Source of the DNA: Thermoleophilia bacterium
GTDB taxonomy: Bacteria; Actinomycetota; Thermoleophilia; Gaiellales; Gaiellaceae
Reading direction: 5' to 3'
Length of the DNA stretch: 22,126 nt
Assembly: GCA_025934335.1 (NCBI GenBank)
Contig: JAICYG010000024.1
Coordinates: 1-22,126, forward strand
Below the pieces are notes generated by a model that was not told the origin of the DNA, did no database searches, and worked only from the letters and a program-made list of their open reading frames with translations. Position numbers and translations under genes: made by a program. This document shows, piece by piece, positions 7,576 to 15,109 of this stretch (position 1 is the first letter of the stretch; every line of letters begins with the position of its first letter).

Positions 7576-7608
7576 CAGGGCGCGGAGCCGTGCCGGCCCC
7601 GCGCCCTG
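7576..7608 (-). other. Strong intercistronic hairpin after the Liv binding-protein gene
   Basis: The 67-base gap between the binding-protein gene and the tandem CMD gene contains a perfect 10-bp inverted repeat: CAGGGCGCGG at 7576-7585 and CCGCGCCCTG at 7599-7608. Inside it, after one A-C mismatch, GCCG (7587-7590) pairs with CGGC (7594-7597) around a 3-base loop. In the transcript (minus strand) it is not followed by a run of U, so it is not a standard intrinsic terminator. A 3'-protecting or attenuating mRNA structure, letting the binding protein be made in excess, is the likely role. Confidence 0.7.
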
Positions 7609-7619
7609 TTCCCCCGTCA

Positions 7620-8813
7620 CTACTTCTTGATCGGCAGCCACGCGTTCTTGGCTGCGCTGTACCGCACGAGCGTGAGCTGCTTCTCGGTGATCGTCGCGTG
7701 GTTCTGCTTGCTGAACGACACCGTTCCCTGCAGCCCGTGGTAGTTCTTGACGCTGTTCAGGCCGTCCTTGAGCTTGTCGGGGTCGGTCGACTTGGCCTTC
7801 TTGATGACCTGGCCGAGCATCATCAGCGCGTCGTAGTTCGCGACCGCGAACGGCGTCGCGTCGATGTGGAACCGAGCCTTGTAGCGCTTGTAGAACGACT
7901 TGAGCGCCGGGGTCGGGTGCAGCTGGGTCGTCAGCGTTGCGCCGATCGCACCGTTGCCCGCGCCCTTCGCGAGGTTCGAGAAGGTCGGATCGGCGTTGAT
8001 CTCGTCGTTGCCGATCACCGTCAGCTTCGTGCCGGTGCTCTTCAGCGTCTGCATGAAGCGGGCGGTGTCCTGCGGCGTGAGCCACACGACGACGCAATCC
8101 GCGCCGGCCTTCTTGATCTTGTTGATCTCGTTGTTCAGGCCGACAGTGGCGCCGGTCGACCAGTCCTCGCTGATCGAGTTGTCCAGCACGATCTTCTTCT
8201 TCGAGTTCTTGTACGCGAGCTTGATCGCCGCATCGCCGCCGCCGCCGTAGGTCGACGGGTCGTGCAGGACGGCGAGCCCCTTGCAGTTGCTCTGTGCGTA
8301 GTGGGCCGCGATGCCGCCCCACGCAAACGTGTTCAGGCCCCAGCTCCAGACCCAGTCGAACGGCGGCTTCGACGGGCCGTTCGGGTAGATGGTGATCCCG
8401 GCATCGTCGACTGCGCCGATGTTCGGGATGTGCAGCCGCTGCGCCATGGCAGCCGTTGCCGGGCCGGTGTCGCCCGAGCCTGCGATCGCGACCGCGCCGC
8501 CGCTGACGAGCCTCTGGAAGAGCTGCGACGACAGCGTCGCCGACGCCTGGTCGTTGTACGACTGCAGGCTGAACTTCCTCCCGAGTGCGCCGCCCCTCGC
8601 GTTCAGGTCGGAGACCGCCAGCTTGGCCCCGTTCACCATCGCGACGCCCGTGCTTCCGTACGCGCCGGTGGTGCCGGCGATCGAGCCGATCAGGATCGTG
8701 TCGGCGTCGGCGTGCTTCGTGGCCGCCGAAGCCGACAGTGCGACCGCGAGTGCGACGATCGCGGTGAGCGCGGCGCCGGTGGCGGCCTTCCGCGCTGTCA
8801 GGCGAGATAGCAT
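7620..8813 (-). CDS. Liv-type ABC transporter substrate-binding protein
   Basis: A 397-residue exported binding protein of the branched-chain amino acid (periplasmic binding protein type I) class. The N-terminus has a signal peptide: Arg/Lys-containing start, hydrophobic core ALTAIVALAVALSASA, then a likely cleavage site near residue 30. The mature part opens with TILIGSIAGTTGAYGSTG, typical of these receptors. No lipobox Cys is seen. I chose ATG 8813, preceded by a purine-rich GGGAGGG with good spacing. An in-frame ATG at 8861 would overlap the TGA of the upstream MBL gene (ATGA) but has no clear ribosome site and gives a long charged N-terminus. It presumably feeds LivH/LivM-LivG/LivF encoded downstream at 827-4283. 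Ligand not predictable. Confidence 0.9.
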   Translation of the reverse strand: MLSRLTARKAATGAALTAIVALAVALSASAATKHADADTILIGSIAGTTGAYGSTGVAMVNGAKLAVSDLNARGGALGRKFSLQSYNDQASATLSSQLFQRLVSGGAVAIAGSGDTGPATAAMAQRLHIPNIGAVDDAGITIYPNGPSKPPFDWVWSWGLNTFAWGGIAAHYAQSNCKGLAVLHDPSTYGGGGDAAIKLAYKNSKKKIVLDNSISEDWSTGATVGLNNEINKIKKAGADCVVVWLTPQDTARFMQTLKSTGTKLTVIGNDEINADPTFSNLAKGAGNGAIGATLTTQLHPTPALKSFYKRYKARFHIDATPFAVANYDALMMLGQVIKKAKSTDPDKLKDGLNSVKNYHGLQGTVSFSKQNHATITEKQLTLVRYSAAKNAWLPIKK

Positions 8814-8857
8814 CCTTCCCTCCCTCGACGTTTCTCTCGATGCGTCGCCGCGGTGCT

Positions 8858-9652
8858 TCATGCGATCCGCACCGCGACCCGGTTTCCGTTGCTTCCGTCT
8901 CCCCCGTGCCGGAGGAAGACCTCCGGGTCGTGCCCCGGCACCACGACAGCTCCGCGCGACCGTTCGAGGTCGTGCACGAGGTCGTATGCCGCATACATCT
9001 GCTCGAGGTCGTGCATCACCGCGAACGGGCGGTCGAGCTCGAGCTCCTCGTACAGGTGAACCGCATCCGACGTCAGGACGACCGGCCCCGCGGCGGACTC
9101 GACGACTATCACCTGCTGCCCCGGCGAGTGGCCCCCGACGGTGACGACCTGCACCCCGTCGAGGATCTCTTCGGTTCCCTGCGTGAGCCGGACGCGTCCC
9201 TCCTGCGCCGCGCGCTCCACGTACGCAACGTCGGCCGGCTCCGCGTGCGGCGCGAACTGCGGACGCGTCGCGAAATCCCCCGTCCAGAACTCGAGCTCGC
9301 GCGCCGGCACGACGAGGTGCGCGTCGGGGAACGCGTGCAGGTTCCCCGTGTGGTCGTAGTGGAGGTGCGTGACGACGATCGTCGAGACGCCGGCCGGCAT
9401 GATGCCGACCTCCGCGAGCGCGTCGAGCGGCGCCACGAGGCACGTGCGGCCACGACGCTCGGCGGCGGCAGGGTCGAACCCCGTGTCGACGAGGATCGTC
9501 GCACCGCCGCCGCGGAGGACCCAGAAGTAGTAGTCGAGGGCCGCGGCGCCGTCGGCGTCCTTGTAGCTCTCGTACCGGTAGTAGAGCTCGCTCTTCCGTG
9601 ACGGCAACGTGCCGTAGCGCACCGCGAGTACCTCGTAGCCGATCTCGCTCAC
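8858..9652 (-). CDS. Metallo-beta-lactamase-fold hydrolase, N-acyl-homoserine-lactonase-like (copy 2)
   Basis: A 264-residue MBL-fold protein closer to classical quorum-quenching lactonases than copy 1. The zinc ligands are in THLHYDHTGN (His96, His98, Asp100, His101), GGHSPGQ (His175), TSDAVH (Asp196) and VPGHDPEV (His241), so both metal sites look complete. The spacing and the SDA..LY segment resemble AttM/AiiB-like enzymes. The GTG start at 9652 overlaps the TGA of HIBADH copy 2 (GTGA, 9649-9652). The context is catabolic rather than regulatory: it lies between a dehydrogenase and a transporter binding protein, so hydrolysis of a nutrient lactone seems more likely than signal quenching. 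AHL hydrolysis cannot be excluded. Confidence 0.9.
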   Translation of the reverse strand: MSEIGYEVLAVRYGTLPSRKSELYYRYESYKDADGAAALDYYFWVLRGGGATILVDTGFDPAAAERRGRTCLVAPLDALAEVGIMPAGVSTIVVTHLHYDHTGNLHAFPDAHLVVPARELEFWTGDFATRPQFAPHAEPADVAYVERAAQEGRVRLTQGTEEILDGVQVVTVGGHSPGQQVIVVESAAGPVVLTSDAVHLYEELELDRPFAVMHDLEQMYAAYDLVHDLERSRGAVVVPGHDPEVFLRHGGDGSNGNRVAVRIA

Positions 9653-10566
9653 GCGGCGCTCCTCGACGTGCCGGCAACCGTTTCACCCGTCCACGCCTCG
9701 ATCAGGCGGACGAACTCGGTGTGATCCGCGTCGTCCGCGCCCTCTGCGGCGGCGAGCGTCCAGAGCTGCTGAACGAGGCCACCCACGAGCATGGGCACGC
9801 GCTGCGCACGCGCCTCTGCGAGGCAGAGCTCGACATCCTTCGCCATCAGTGCGAGCCGGAACCCCGAGCCGAACGTGCGCGGCAGGACGTGCGTCGGGAA
9901 CTTGTCGGCGGTCGCCGTGTTGCGTCCGCTGCCCGCGTTGAGGACCTCGAGCAGCGTCTCCGGCTCGAGCCCGGCGCGCGTCCCGACCGCGAGCGCCTCC
10001 GAGGTGATCGCCATGGCGGTCGCCGAGAGGAGGTTGTTGAGCAGCTTCGCGACCTGGCCCTGGCCCGGCTCGCGGCCGACGTGAAAGACGTTCTTCCCGA
10101 ATGTCCGCAGCAGTGGCTCGACGCGGGCGAAAGCCTCGTCGGAGCCGGAGGCCATGACAGCGAGCGTGTGCGCGTTCGCTCCCGCGACACCACCGCTGAC
10201 CGGCGCGTCGACGACGTCGACGTTTCGCTTCGCAAGGGTGGCGGCGACGTTGCGCGCAACCTCCGCCCCTGTCGTCGACAGGTCGACGTAGGTGCGAAGC
10301 GCACCGCCGAGGACGAGGCCGTCGGCGCCGCAGGCGACCTGGCGGACGACATCGGGCGTGGGCAGGCTCACGAGCACGGTCTCGGCGCGCTCGGCGACCT
10401 CGCGTGGCGAGCCCGCAGAGGTCACGGCGTTCCTCCCGATCGCGTCGAGCCGCGTCTCGTCCACGTCGTAGGCGACGAGCGGGTGCCCGGCATCAACGAG
10501 CGCCCGGGCGAGCGGCGTCCCGATCGCGCCGAGCCCGACGAACCCGATCGTGGGGCGCTCGTTCAC
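9649..10566 (-). CDS. NAD(P)-dependent beta-hydroxyacid dehydrogenase, HIBADH family (copy 2)
   Basis: A 305-residue beta-hydroxyacid dehydrogenase. Rossmann motif GLGAIG at 11-16, acidic Asp34 after strand two (AYDVDE) indicating NAD preference, substrate motif DAPVSGG at 120-126, and catalytic Lys174 in GQGQVAKLLNNLL. This is a more canonical family member than copy 1; the two differ through most of their length. The GTG start at 10566 overlaps the TGA of the PcaC-like gene (GTGA, 10563-10566), and the upstream continuation of the frame is a Gly/Arg-rich shadow. It could act on 3-hydroxyisobutyrate, tartronate semialdehyde, or a hydroxy acid released by the adjacent lactonase-like enzyme. 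Confidence 0.92.
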   Translation of the reverse strand: MNERPTIGFVGLGAIGTPLARALVDAGHPLVAYDVDETRLDAIGRNAVTSAGSPREVAERAETVLVSLPTPDVVRQVACGADGLVLGGALRTYVDLSTTGAEVARNVAATLAKRNVDVVDAPVSGGVAGANAHTLAVMASGSDEAFARVEPLLRTFGKNVFHVGREPGQGQVAKLLNNLLSATAMAITSEALAVGTRAGLEPETLLEVLNAGSGRNTATADKFPTHVLPRTFGSGFRLALMAKDVELCLAEARAQRVPMLVGGLVQQLWTLAAAEGADDADHTEFVRLIEAWTGETVAGTSRSAA

Positions 10567-10985
10567 ACTGCTCCGTCGATCGGGATCGGCTCGTCCTCGG
10601 TCGCTTCGGCGCCCGCCGCCTCGACCGCCGCCTCGGCGACGCGGAACGCCTCCATCGCCGCCGGGACGCCGCAGTAGATCGCAGCCTGCAGGAGCACCTC
10701 CTGGATCTCCTCCGGGGTGCACCCGTTGCGGAGGGCGCCCCGGACGTGGACCCCGAGCTCGTGCGACCGGTTGAGCGCGGTGAGCATGCCGAGGTTGACG
10801 AGGCTTCGCTCGCGGCGGCCGAGCCCCGGCCGGGCCCAGATCACGCCCCAGCAGTACTCGGTGACGAGCTCCTGGATCGGCCGGTTGAACTCGGTGGCGT
10901 TCGCGAGCGACCGCTCGACGTGCTCCTCGCCGAGCACCTCGGCGCGGACACGGCGGCCCTCGTCGTAGTGACTGTTGTCAGCCAT
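10563..10985 (-). CDS. PcaC-like 4-carboxymuconolactone decarboxylase-family protein
   Basis: A 140-residue single-domain CMD protein with the close PcaC arrangement: EYCWGVIWARPGLGRRERSL (43-62), then LTALNRSHELGVHVRGALRNG with His80, and EEIQEVLLQAAIYCGVPAAM (92-111). No CxxC pair is present. True PcaC decarboxylates 4-carboxymuconolactone in protocatechuate breakdown, but no other pca gene (pcaB, pcaD, pcaGH, pcaIJ) is in the window, so an analogous reaction on another lactone acid is possible. The ATG at 10985 overlaps the end of the regulator gene by 8 bases. The C-terminus carries an acidic extension (ATEDEPIPIDGAV) beyond the core fold. Confidence 0.88.
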   Translation of the reverse strand: MADNSHYDEGRRVRAEVLGEEHVERSLANATEFNRPIQELVTEYCWGVIWARPGLGRRERSLVNLGMLTALNRSHELGVHVRGALRNGCTPEEIQEVLLQAAIYCGVPAAMEAFRVAEAAVEAAGAEATEDEPIPIDGAV

Positions 10986-11727
10986 CGAGATGCTCCGCGG
11001 CGGGCGGCGCCTCGCCGCCGATCTGGCTGAAGAGCGTGCTCGCGGCCTGGCGGACGTGGTACGAGGCCGCGTCGGCGGCCGCTTCGGCGTCACGCCGCTC
11101 GATGGCCTCGACGATCGCCGTGATCTCGACGACCGACTGCTTCGGCCGATCGGGAGCCTGGAGCGACGACGCCCGCAGAACTGCGACCCTGGCCTGGAGG
11201 CCCTCGATGATCTGCCGGATCGTCATGTTGCCCGAGCCTTCGAAGAGGACGCGGTAGAAGGCATCCTTGGCGTTCAGCAGCGCGGTCGTGTCGTGCTCGC
11301 TGTCCGCGACGGCGACGAGTGCCCCCCGCAGCGCCGCGACCTGGGCGTCGCTCGCGCGCTCGGCGAACTCGCGCGCCGCGGCTCCTTCGAGCAGCGCGCG
11401 CACCTCGTAGACCTCCTCCGCCTCACGCCACGACGGCACGGCGACGATCGCCCCCTTCTGTGGGATGGTGGTGACGAGGCCTTCCGCTGCGAGCTCGCGC
11501 AGCGCCTCCCGGATCGTTGTGCGCGAAACGCCGATCCGCTCGATCAGCTCTCGCTCGACCAGGCGCTGGCCCGGCCGCAGCCGCATCTCGACGATCTCCT
11601 TGCGGAGCACGTCGAGCACCTGCTCGCGCAGCGGGGCCGCAACCCGCTCGAGGCGAACAGAGAGATCGGACTTTTCCGCGCCGGCGTCCTCCGGCTCGGT
11701 CGCGATGACATCCCGTGGTGTGGTCAC
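10978..11727 (-). CDS. GntR-family transcription regulator, FadR subfamily (FCD domain)
   Basis: A 249-residue regulator with an N-terminal winged helix (about 32-98), including RLVERELIERIGVSRTTIRE and the wing TTIPQKGAIVAVP, and a C-terminal all-helical FCD ligand domain (about 104-235). In metal-binding FCD proteins the ligands are Asp and three His; here Asp155 and His224 can be placed, but the position after DAF is Tyr158 and the usual Glu-His pair reads Glu-Ile (VEITAIVEAI), so metal binding may be lost. The GTG start at 11727 overlaps the stop of the SDR gene (GTGA). As the only regulator in the operon, it probably represses the promoter near 16160, where a FadR-type operator is present, until a pathway intermediate binds. 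Confidence 0.92.
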   Translation of the reverse strand: MTTPRDVIATEPEDAGAEKSDLSVRLERVAAPLREQVLDVLRKEIVEMRLRPGQRLVERELIERIGVSRTTIREALRELAAEGLVTTIPQKGAIVAVPSWREAEEVYEVRALLEGAAAREFAERASDAQVAALRGALVAVADSEHDTTALLNAKDAFYRVLFEGSGNMTIRQIIEGLQARVAVLRASSLQAPDRPKQSVVEITAIVEAIERRDAEAAADAASYHVRQAASTLFSQIGGEAPPAAEHLDG

Positions 11728-12449
11728 TGTGCGAGATACCCCCCGTCGATGACAAGCTCTATTCCCGTGACGTAGCTCGCCTCGTCGCTCGCTAGGTAGA
11801 GCGTCCCGTAGGCAACCTCGATCGACTGGCCGGGACGCCGCATCGGCGTCGTGTCGATCATCAGCTGGTTCACCTCGGGCGCCTGCACCTCGGTGAGAGG
11901 CGTCACGATGTAACCCGGGTGGACGGAGTTCGCGCGGATGCCGTCGCGCGCGTACTCCATCGCGACGTTCTTCGTCATGTTCCTGACCGCCGACTTCGCC
12001 GCGTGATACGCGTGTGCGCCTGAGACTGCGGCGCTACCCCAGATCGACGAGATGTTCACGATCGAGCCGCCGCCGTGCCGCTTCATCACGGGTACGACCT
12101 CACGCATGCCGAGGAAAACCCCGGTCTGGTCGACAGAGATCGTCCGATGCCAGATCTCGAGCGTCATGTCCTCGAGACCCTCGTACTGGATGATCCCGGC
12201 GTTGTTGACGAGCACGTCTATGCGCCCGTGCCGGTCGACGACGTCCGAGACGACGGACCGCCACGCCTCCTCGCTCGAGACGTCGAGTTGGACGCTCTCG
12301 ATCGCGTCGCTCGCGAAGGCCGGCTCCGGCTCGCGGACGTCCGCGGCGATCACCGTCGCGCCCTCGTCTGCGAAGAGCTCGGCGGTCGTACGGCCCATGC
12401 CTCGCGCCGCGCCCGTGATCAGCGCGACCTTTCCCGCTAGACGTGCCAT
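11724..12449 (-). CDS. Short-chain dehydrogenase/reductase (SDR), glucose/cyclopentanol type
   Basis: A 241-residue classical SDR. Cofactor motif TGAARGMG (12-19), Asp37 in AADV indicating NAD(H), NNAG at 82-85, the Ser of NISSIWGS (134/135), and the catalytic YHAAK (Tyr148, Lys152). The C-terminal ASYVTGIELVIDGGYLAQ is typical. It would oxidise an alcohol or sugar hydroxyl, possibly making a lactone or ketone from the imported compound. The ATG at 12449 has a GGGAGGG ribosome site six bases upstream, within a 34-base gap after the sugar permease. It directly follows the sugar-type transporter genes, which suggests it acts first in the pathway. Exact substrate not readable. Confidence 0.92.
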   Translation of the reverse strand: MARLAGKVALITGAARGMGRTTAELFADEGATVIAADVREPEPAFASDAIESVQLDVSSEEAWRSVVSDVVDRHGRIDVLVNNAGIIQYEGLEDMTLEIWHRTISVDQTGVFLGMREVVPVMKRHGGGSIVNISSIWGSAAVSGAHAYHAAKSAVRNMTKNVAMEYARDGIRANSVHPGYIVTPLTEVQAPEVNQLMIDTTPMRRPGQSIEVAYGTLYLASDEASYVTGIELVIDGGYLAQ

Positions 12450-12483
12450 CCCTGGCCCTCCCTCTCCTGAGTCTGCCGCTTGG

Positions 12484-13509
12484 TCATCGAGTCGTGTACC
12501 TCCTCGTTACGGTCGAGAGCCCGACCGCGACCACGAGGATCCCGCCGGTGAAGATGTTCTGGTAGGAGGTCGGCACGCCGAAGATGCTCAGCCCGTTGAT
12601 GCCGGTGTTGATGAAGATGACGCCGACCACCGTCCCGACGATGTGGAACTCGCCGTCGCGCAGCGTGGTCGAGCCGAGGAACACGGCGGCGAAGGCGGCG
12701 AGCAGGTAGCTGTCGGCGGCGGCGATCGTGCCCGACCCGATCAGCGACGAGAGAAGCACGCCGGTCAACGCGGCACAGGCGCCGGAGATGACGAAGGCGA
12801 AGATCTTCACACGATCGACAGCGATGCCTGCGAGCCGCGCCGCCTCGGCGTTTCCCCCCACCGCCTGGAGCCGCTGTCCGAGATCGGTCAGGTTGATGAT
12901 CGCCCAGAGGAGGGCGAGAACCCCGGCAGCGACGAGCATGGGCTTCGGCACGTGCAGGAACTTCGTCACCGCGAAGTTCAGGAACGAGAGCGGCATGCCG
13001 GCCGCGATCGGCTGCCCGTTCGTGTACGTGTAGCTGACCCCGACGAGCACGGTCCCGATGCCGAGCGTGGCGACAACGGAGTTGATGCGCGCCTTGGCGA
13101 CGAGGACACCGTTGACGGCTCCGATCCCGGCGCCGACACCGATCGTTGCGAGCACCGCGAGCGGGATCGAAAGCCCCTGATGGCTCATGAGACCCGCGAC
13201 GAGCACCCCTGCGAGACTTGCCGCATAGCCGATACTGAGGTCGAACTCGCCGACGATCAGCGTCACGGTGAGGCCACCGGCGATCAGCGCGGTTAGCGAC
13301 GACTGGTTGAGGATGTTGAGGAAGTTGTCGACCGTGAAGAACGAGCGCGGCGAGTGGATCGAGAAGACGACGCACATGACGAGCAGGGCGATCAGCGTCG
13401 CGTAACGCGACACGATCAGCAGGAACCTCGCGACCGCGGCCCCGCCGCGAAGAGCCCCCGGCGCAGGGCCGAGCGGCGAGTCGTCGATCGGCTGTGCGAC
13501 GTTCGTCAT
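12484..13509 (-). CDS. Ribose-type sugar ABC transporter permease (RbsC family)
   Basis: A 341-residue membrane permease of the RbsC/XylH family. After a soluble N-terminus of about 25 residues there are many hydrophobic segments. The family signature GEFDLSIGYAASLAGVL is present, as are GLTVTLIVG and the cytoplasmic coupling segment GQRLQAVGGNAEAARLAGI, and the tail ends TRRYTTR. The length is normal. The ATG at 13509 overlaps the TGA of the ATPase gene (ATGA, 13506-13509). Two copies would form the channel. This class imports pentoses, hexoses, inositols, sugar alcohols and autoinducer-2; the window alone does not say which. Confidence 0.92.
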   Translation of the reverse strand: MTNVAQPIDDSPLGPAPGALRGGAAVARFLLIVSRYATLIALLVMCVVFSIHSPRSFFTVDNFLNILNQSSLTALIAGGLTVTLIVGEFDLSIGYAASLAGVLVAGLMSHQGLSIPLAVLATIGVGAGIGAVNGVLVAKARINSVVATLGIGTVLVGVSYTYTNGQPIAAGMPLSFLNFAVTKFLHVPKPMLVAAGVLALLWAIINLTDLGQRLQAVGGNAEAARLAGIAVDRVKIFAFVISGACAALTGVLLSSLIGSGTIAAADSYLLAAFAAVFLGSTTLRDGEFHIVGTVVGVIFINTGINGLSIFGVPTSYQNIFTGGILVVAVGLSTVTRRYTTR

Positions 13510-15104
13510 GCCGCCTCCATGCGCCTGTCGCGGTCCGCGTAACAGAGCGAGAGCACGTTCGCCGTGGTCATTGCCTCGCCGGCGACCTCACCGGCGACAC
13601 GCCCCTCGGACAGGACGACGATGCGATCGCAGAACTCGACAAGCTCCTCGACCTCCGACGAGATCGCCACGACCGACGTTCCTTCCGAGGCGAGGCGCTT
13701 GACCAGCGAGTGGATCTCGGCCCGTGCGCCGACGTCGACGCCACGGGAGAGCTCGTCCAGGACGAGCATCTTCAGGTCGCGCGTCAGCCAGCGCGCGATC
13801 AGGACTTTCTGCTGGTTCCCGCCCGAGAGCGAGCCGACCGGCTGCGAAATGCTCGACATGCGGATCCCGAGCTGCGCGCTCAAGTCGCGCGCGCGGCGGC
13901 GCGCACGACGGCCGTTCAGCAGGGGCAGCCACGGTATGTGGCGCAACGGGCGCAGGTCGGCAAGATTGAGGTTGAACGCCACGGAGCGATCGAGGAACAG
14001 GCCTTCGGTGCGGCGCTCCTCGGGGACGAGCGCGACGCCGTCCCGCACTGCCGCCGCAACGGTCTTCCACTGCTTCGTCCGGCCGTCGAGCAACACCTCG
14101 CCGTGCTCGGGGCGATCGACTCCGGCCAGGATTCGGGCGACCTCCGTGCGCCCGGCACCGACGAGCCCGCCAAGGCCGACGATTTCGCCCGCGGCGAGCG
14201 AGAACGAGACGTCGCGGAGCGGTCCGCGGTGGACGTTTCGCAGCTGGAGCCGCGGCCGTTCCTCCTGGTCGGCCACCCGCTGCTGCCGCTCCCGCTCGGC
14301 AGCGTCCGCCTCCGCTTCGGGCTGCAACTCCCGCCCGATGATCTCCTCGACGAGCCGATGACGGCTCAGATCGCCGCGAGTTGCCCGACGGGTGAGGCGG
14401 CCGTCGCGGAACACGCTGATCGTGTCCGACAACTCCAGTACTTCAGCGAGCCGGTGGGAGACGTAGAGGACGGCCACATCCTGCGCCCGCAGCTCGCGCA
14501 CCACCTCGTGCAGGCGGTCGGCCTCGGCGGGTGAGAGGGACGCGGTCGGCTCGTCCATCGCGATCATCGACGCATTCCCGATCAGGGCCCGGCCGATCGA
14601 CACGAGCCAGCGCTGCGCGACGCTCAGCTCGTCGACCCTCTTCTCGAGCGGGAATGCGATCCCCAGCCGATCGACGATCCCCTGGACGTCGCGACGGCTT
14701 GCGCGCCAGTCGACGATGCCGAGACGCTTCCGCTTCGGGCGACCGAGCAGCATGTTCGCAAGCGCCGTGAAATGAGGGACGAGGTTGAGCTCCTGGTGGA
14801 TGAATGCGAGTCCCAGCCGCTGAGCGGCCTGCGGGGAGGTGATAGCGACCTCGGAGCCGTCGACGCTGATCGTCCCGGCGTCCGGGGTCACGAGGCCGGC
14901 AAGGCAGCGCACGAGCGTGGACTTGCCGGCACCGTTCGCGCCGACGAGGCCGTGCACCTGCCCGCGCCAGACGTCGAAGTCGACTCCGACGAGCGCCTGC
15001 GCGCCTGCAAACGCCTTCGACAGGCCCCGCACCTCCAGCCAGGCGCGGGGGGAGGGGCCGCCGAGCCCCGTGGGCCGATCGCTATGGAGCTCGGCGGCCG
15101 CCAT
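13506..15104 (-). CDS. Ribose-type sugar ABC transporter ATPase with two nucleotide-binding domains (RbsA family)
   Basis: A 532-residue protein with two fused ABC domains. Domain 1 has Walker A GANGAGKST (55-63), signature LSVAQR (160-165) and Walker B IAMDEPTASLS (181-191). Domain 2 has the RbsA-type degenerate Walker A LVGAGRTE (314-321), signature LSGGNQQK (426-433), and a Walker B that reads LVLDELSRGVDVGA where relatives usually have EPTRG, a small but unusual change. Degeneracy of the second P-loop is normal for the family. The ATG at 15104 lies 5 bases after the binding-protein stop; a ribosome site is weak, so coupling to the upstream gene is likely. It drives import with the RbsC-like permease. 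Confidence 0.93.
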   Translation of the reverse strand: MAAAELHSDRPTGLGGPSPRAWLEVRGLSKAFAGAQALVGVDFDVWRGQVHGLVGANGAGKSTLVRCLAGLVTPDAGTISVDGSEVAITSPQAAQRLGLAFIHQELNLVPHFTALANMLLGRPKRKRLGIVDWRASRRDVQGIVDRLGIAFPLEKRVDELSVAQRWLVSIGRALIGNASMIAMDEPTASLSPAEADRLHEVVRELRAQDVAVLYVSHRLAEVLELSDTISVFRDGRLTRRATRGDLSRHRLVEEIIGRELQPEAEADAAERERQQRVADQEERPRLQLRNVHRGPLRDVSFSLAAGEIVGLGGLVGAGRTEVARILAGVDRPEHGEVLLDGRTKQWKTVAAAVRDGVALVPEERRTEGLFLDRSVAFNLNLADLRPLRHIPWLPLLNGRRARRRARDLSAQLGIRMSSISQPVGSLSGGNQQKVLIARWLTRDLKMLVLDELSRGVDVGARAEIHSLVKRLASEGTSVVAISSEVEELVEFCDRIVVLSEGRVAGEVAGEAMTTANVLSLCYADRDRRMEAA

Positions 15105-15109
15105 CGGGC

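Noticed and set aside
7576..7608. Hairpin as an intrinsic terminator ending the operon
   Set aside because: No U-run follows in the transcript and the downstream gene has no evident promoter but has its own ribosome site; an mRNA-stabilising or attenuating structure fits better.
6848..7630. Plus-strand open frame of 260 codons opposite the tandem CMD gene
   Set aside because: Composition is Arg/Leu/Glu shadow with no recognisable fold, while the minus strand encodes a duplicated CMD protein.
8858..9652. MBL copy 2 as a dedicated quorum-quenching lactonase
   Set aside because: The motifs allow it, but the gene is translationally coupled to a dehydrogenase in a catabolic operon with no quorum-sensing genes nearby, so that specific role is not supported.
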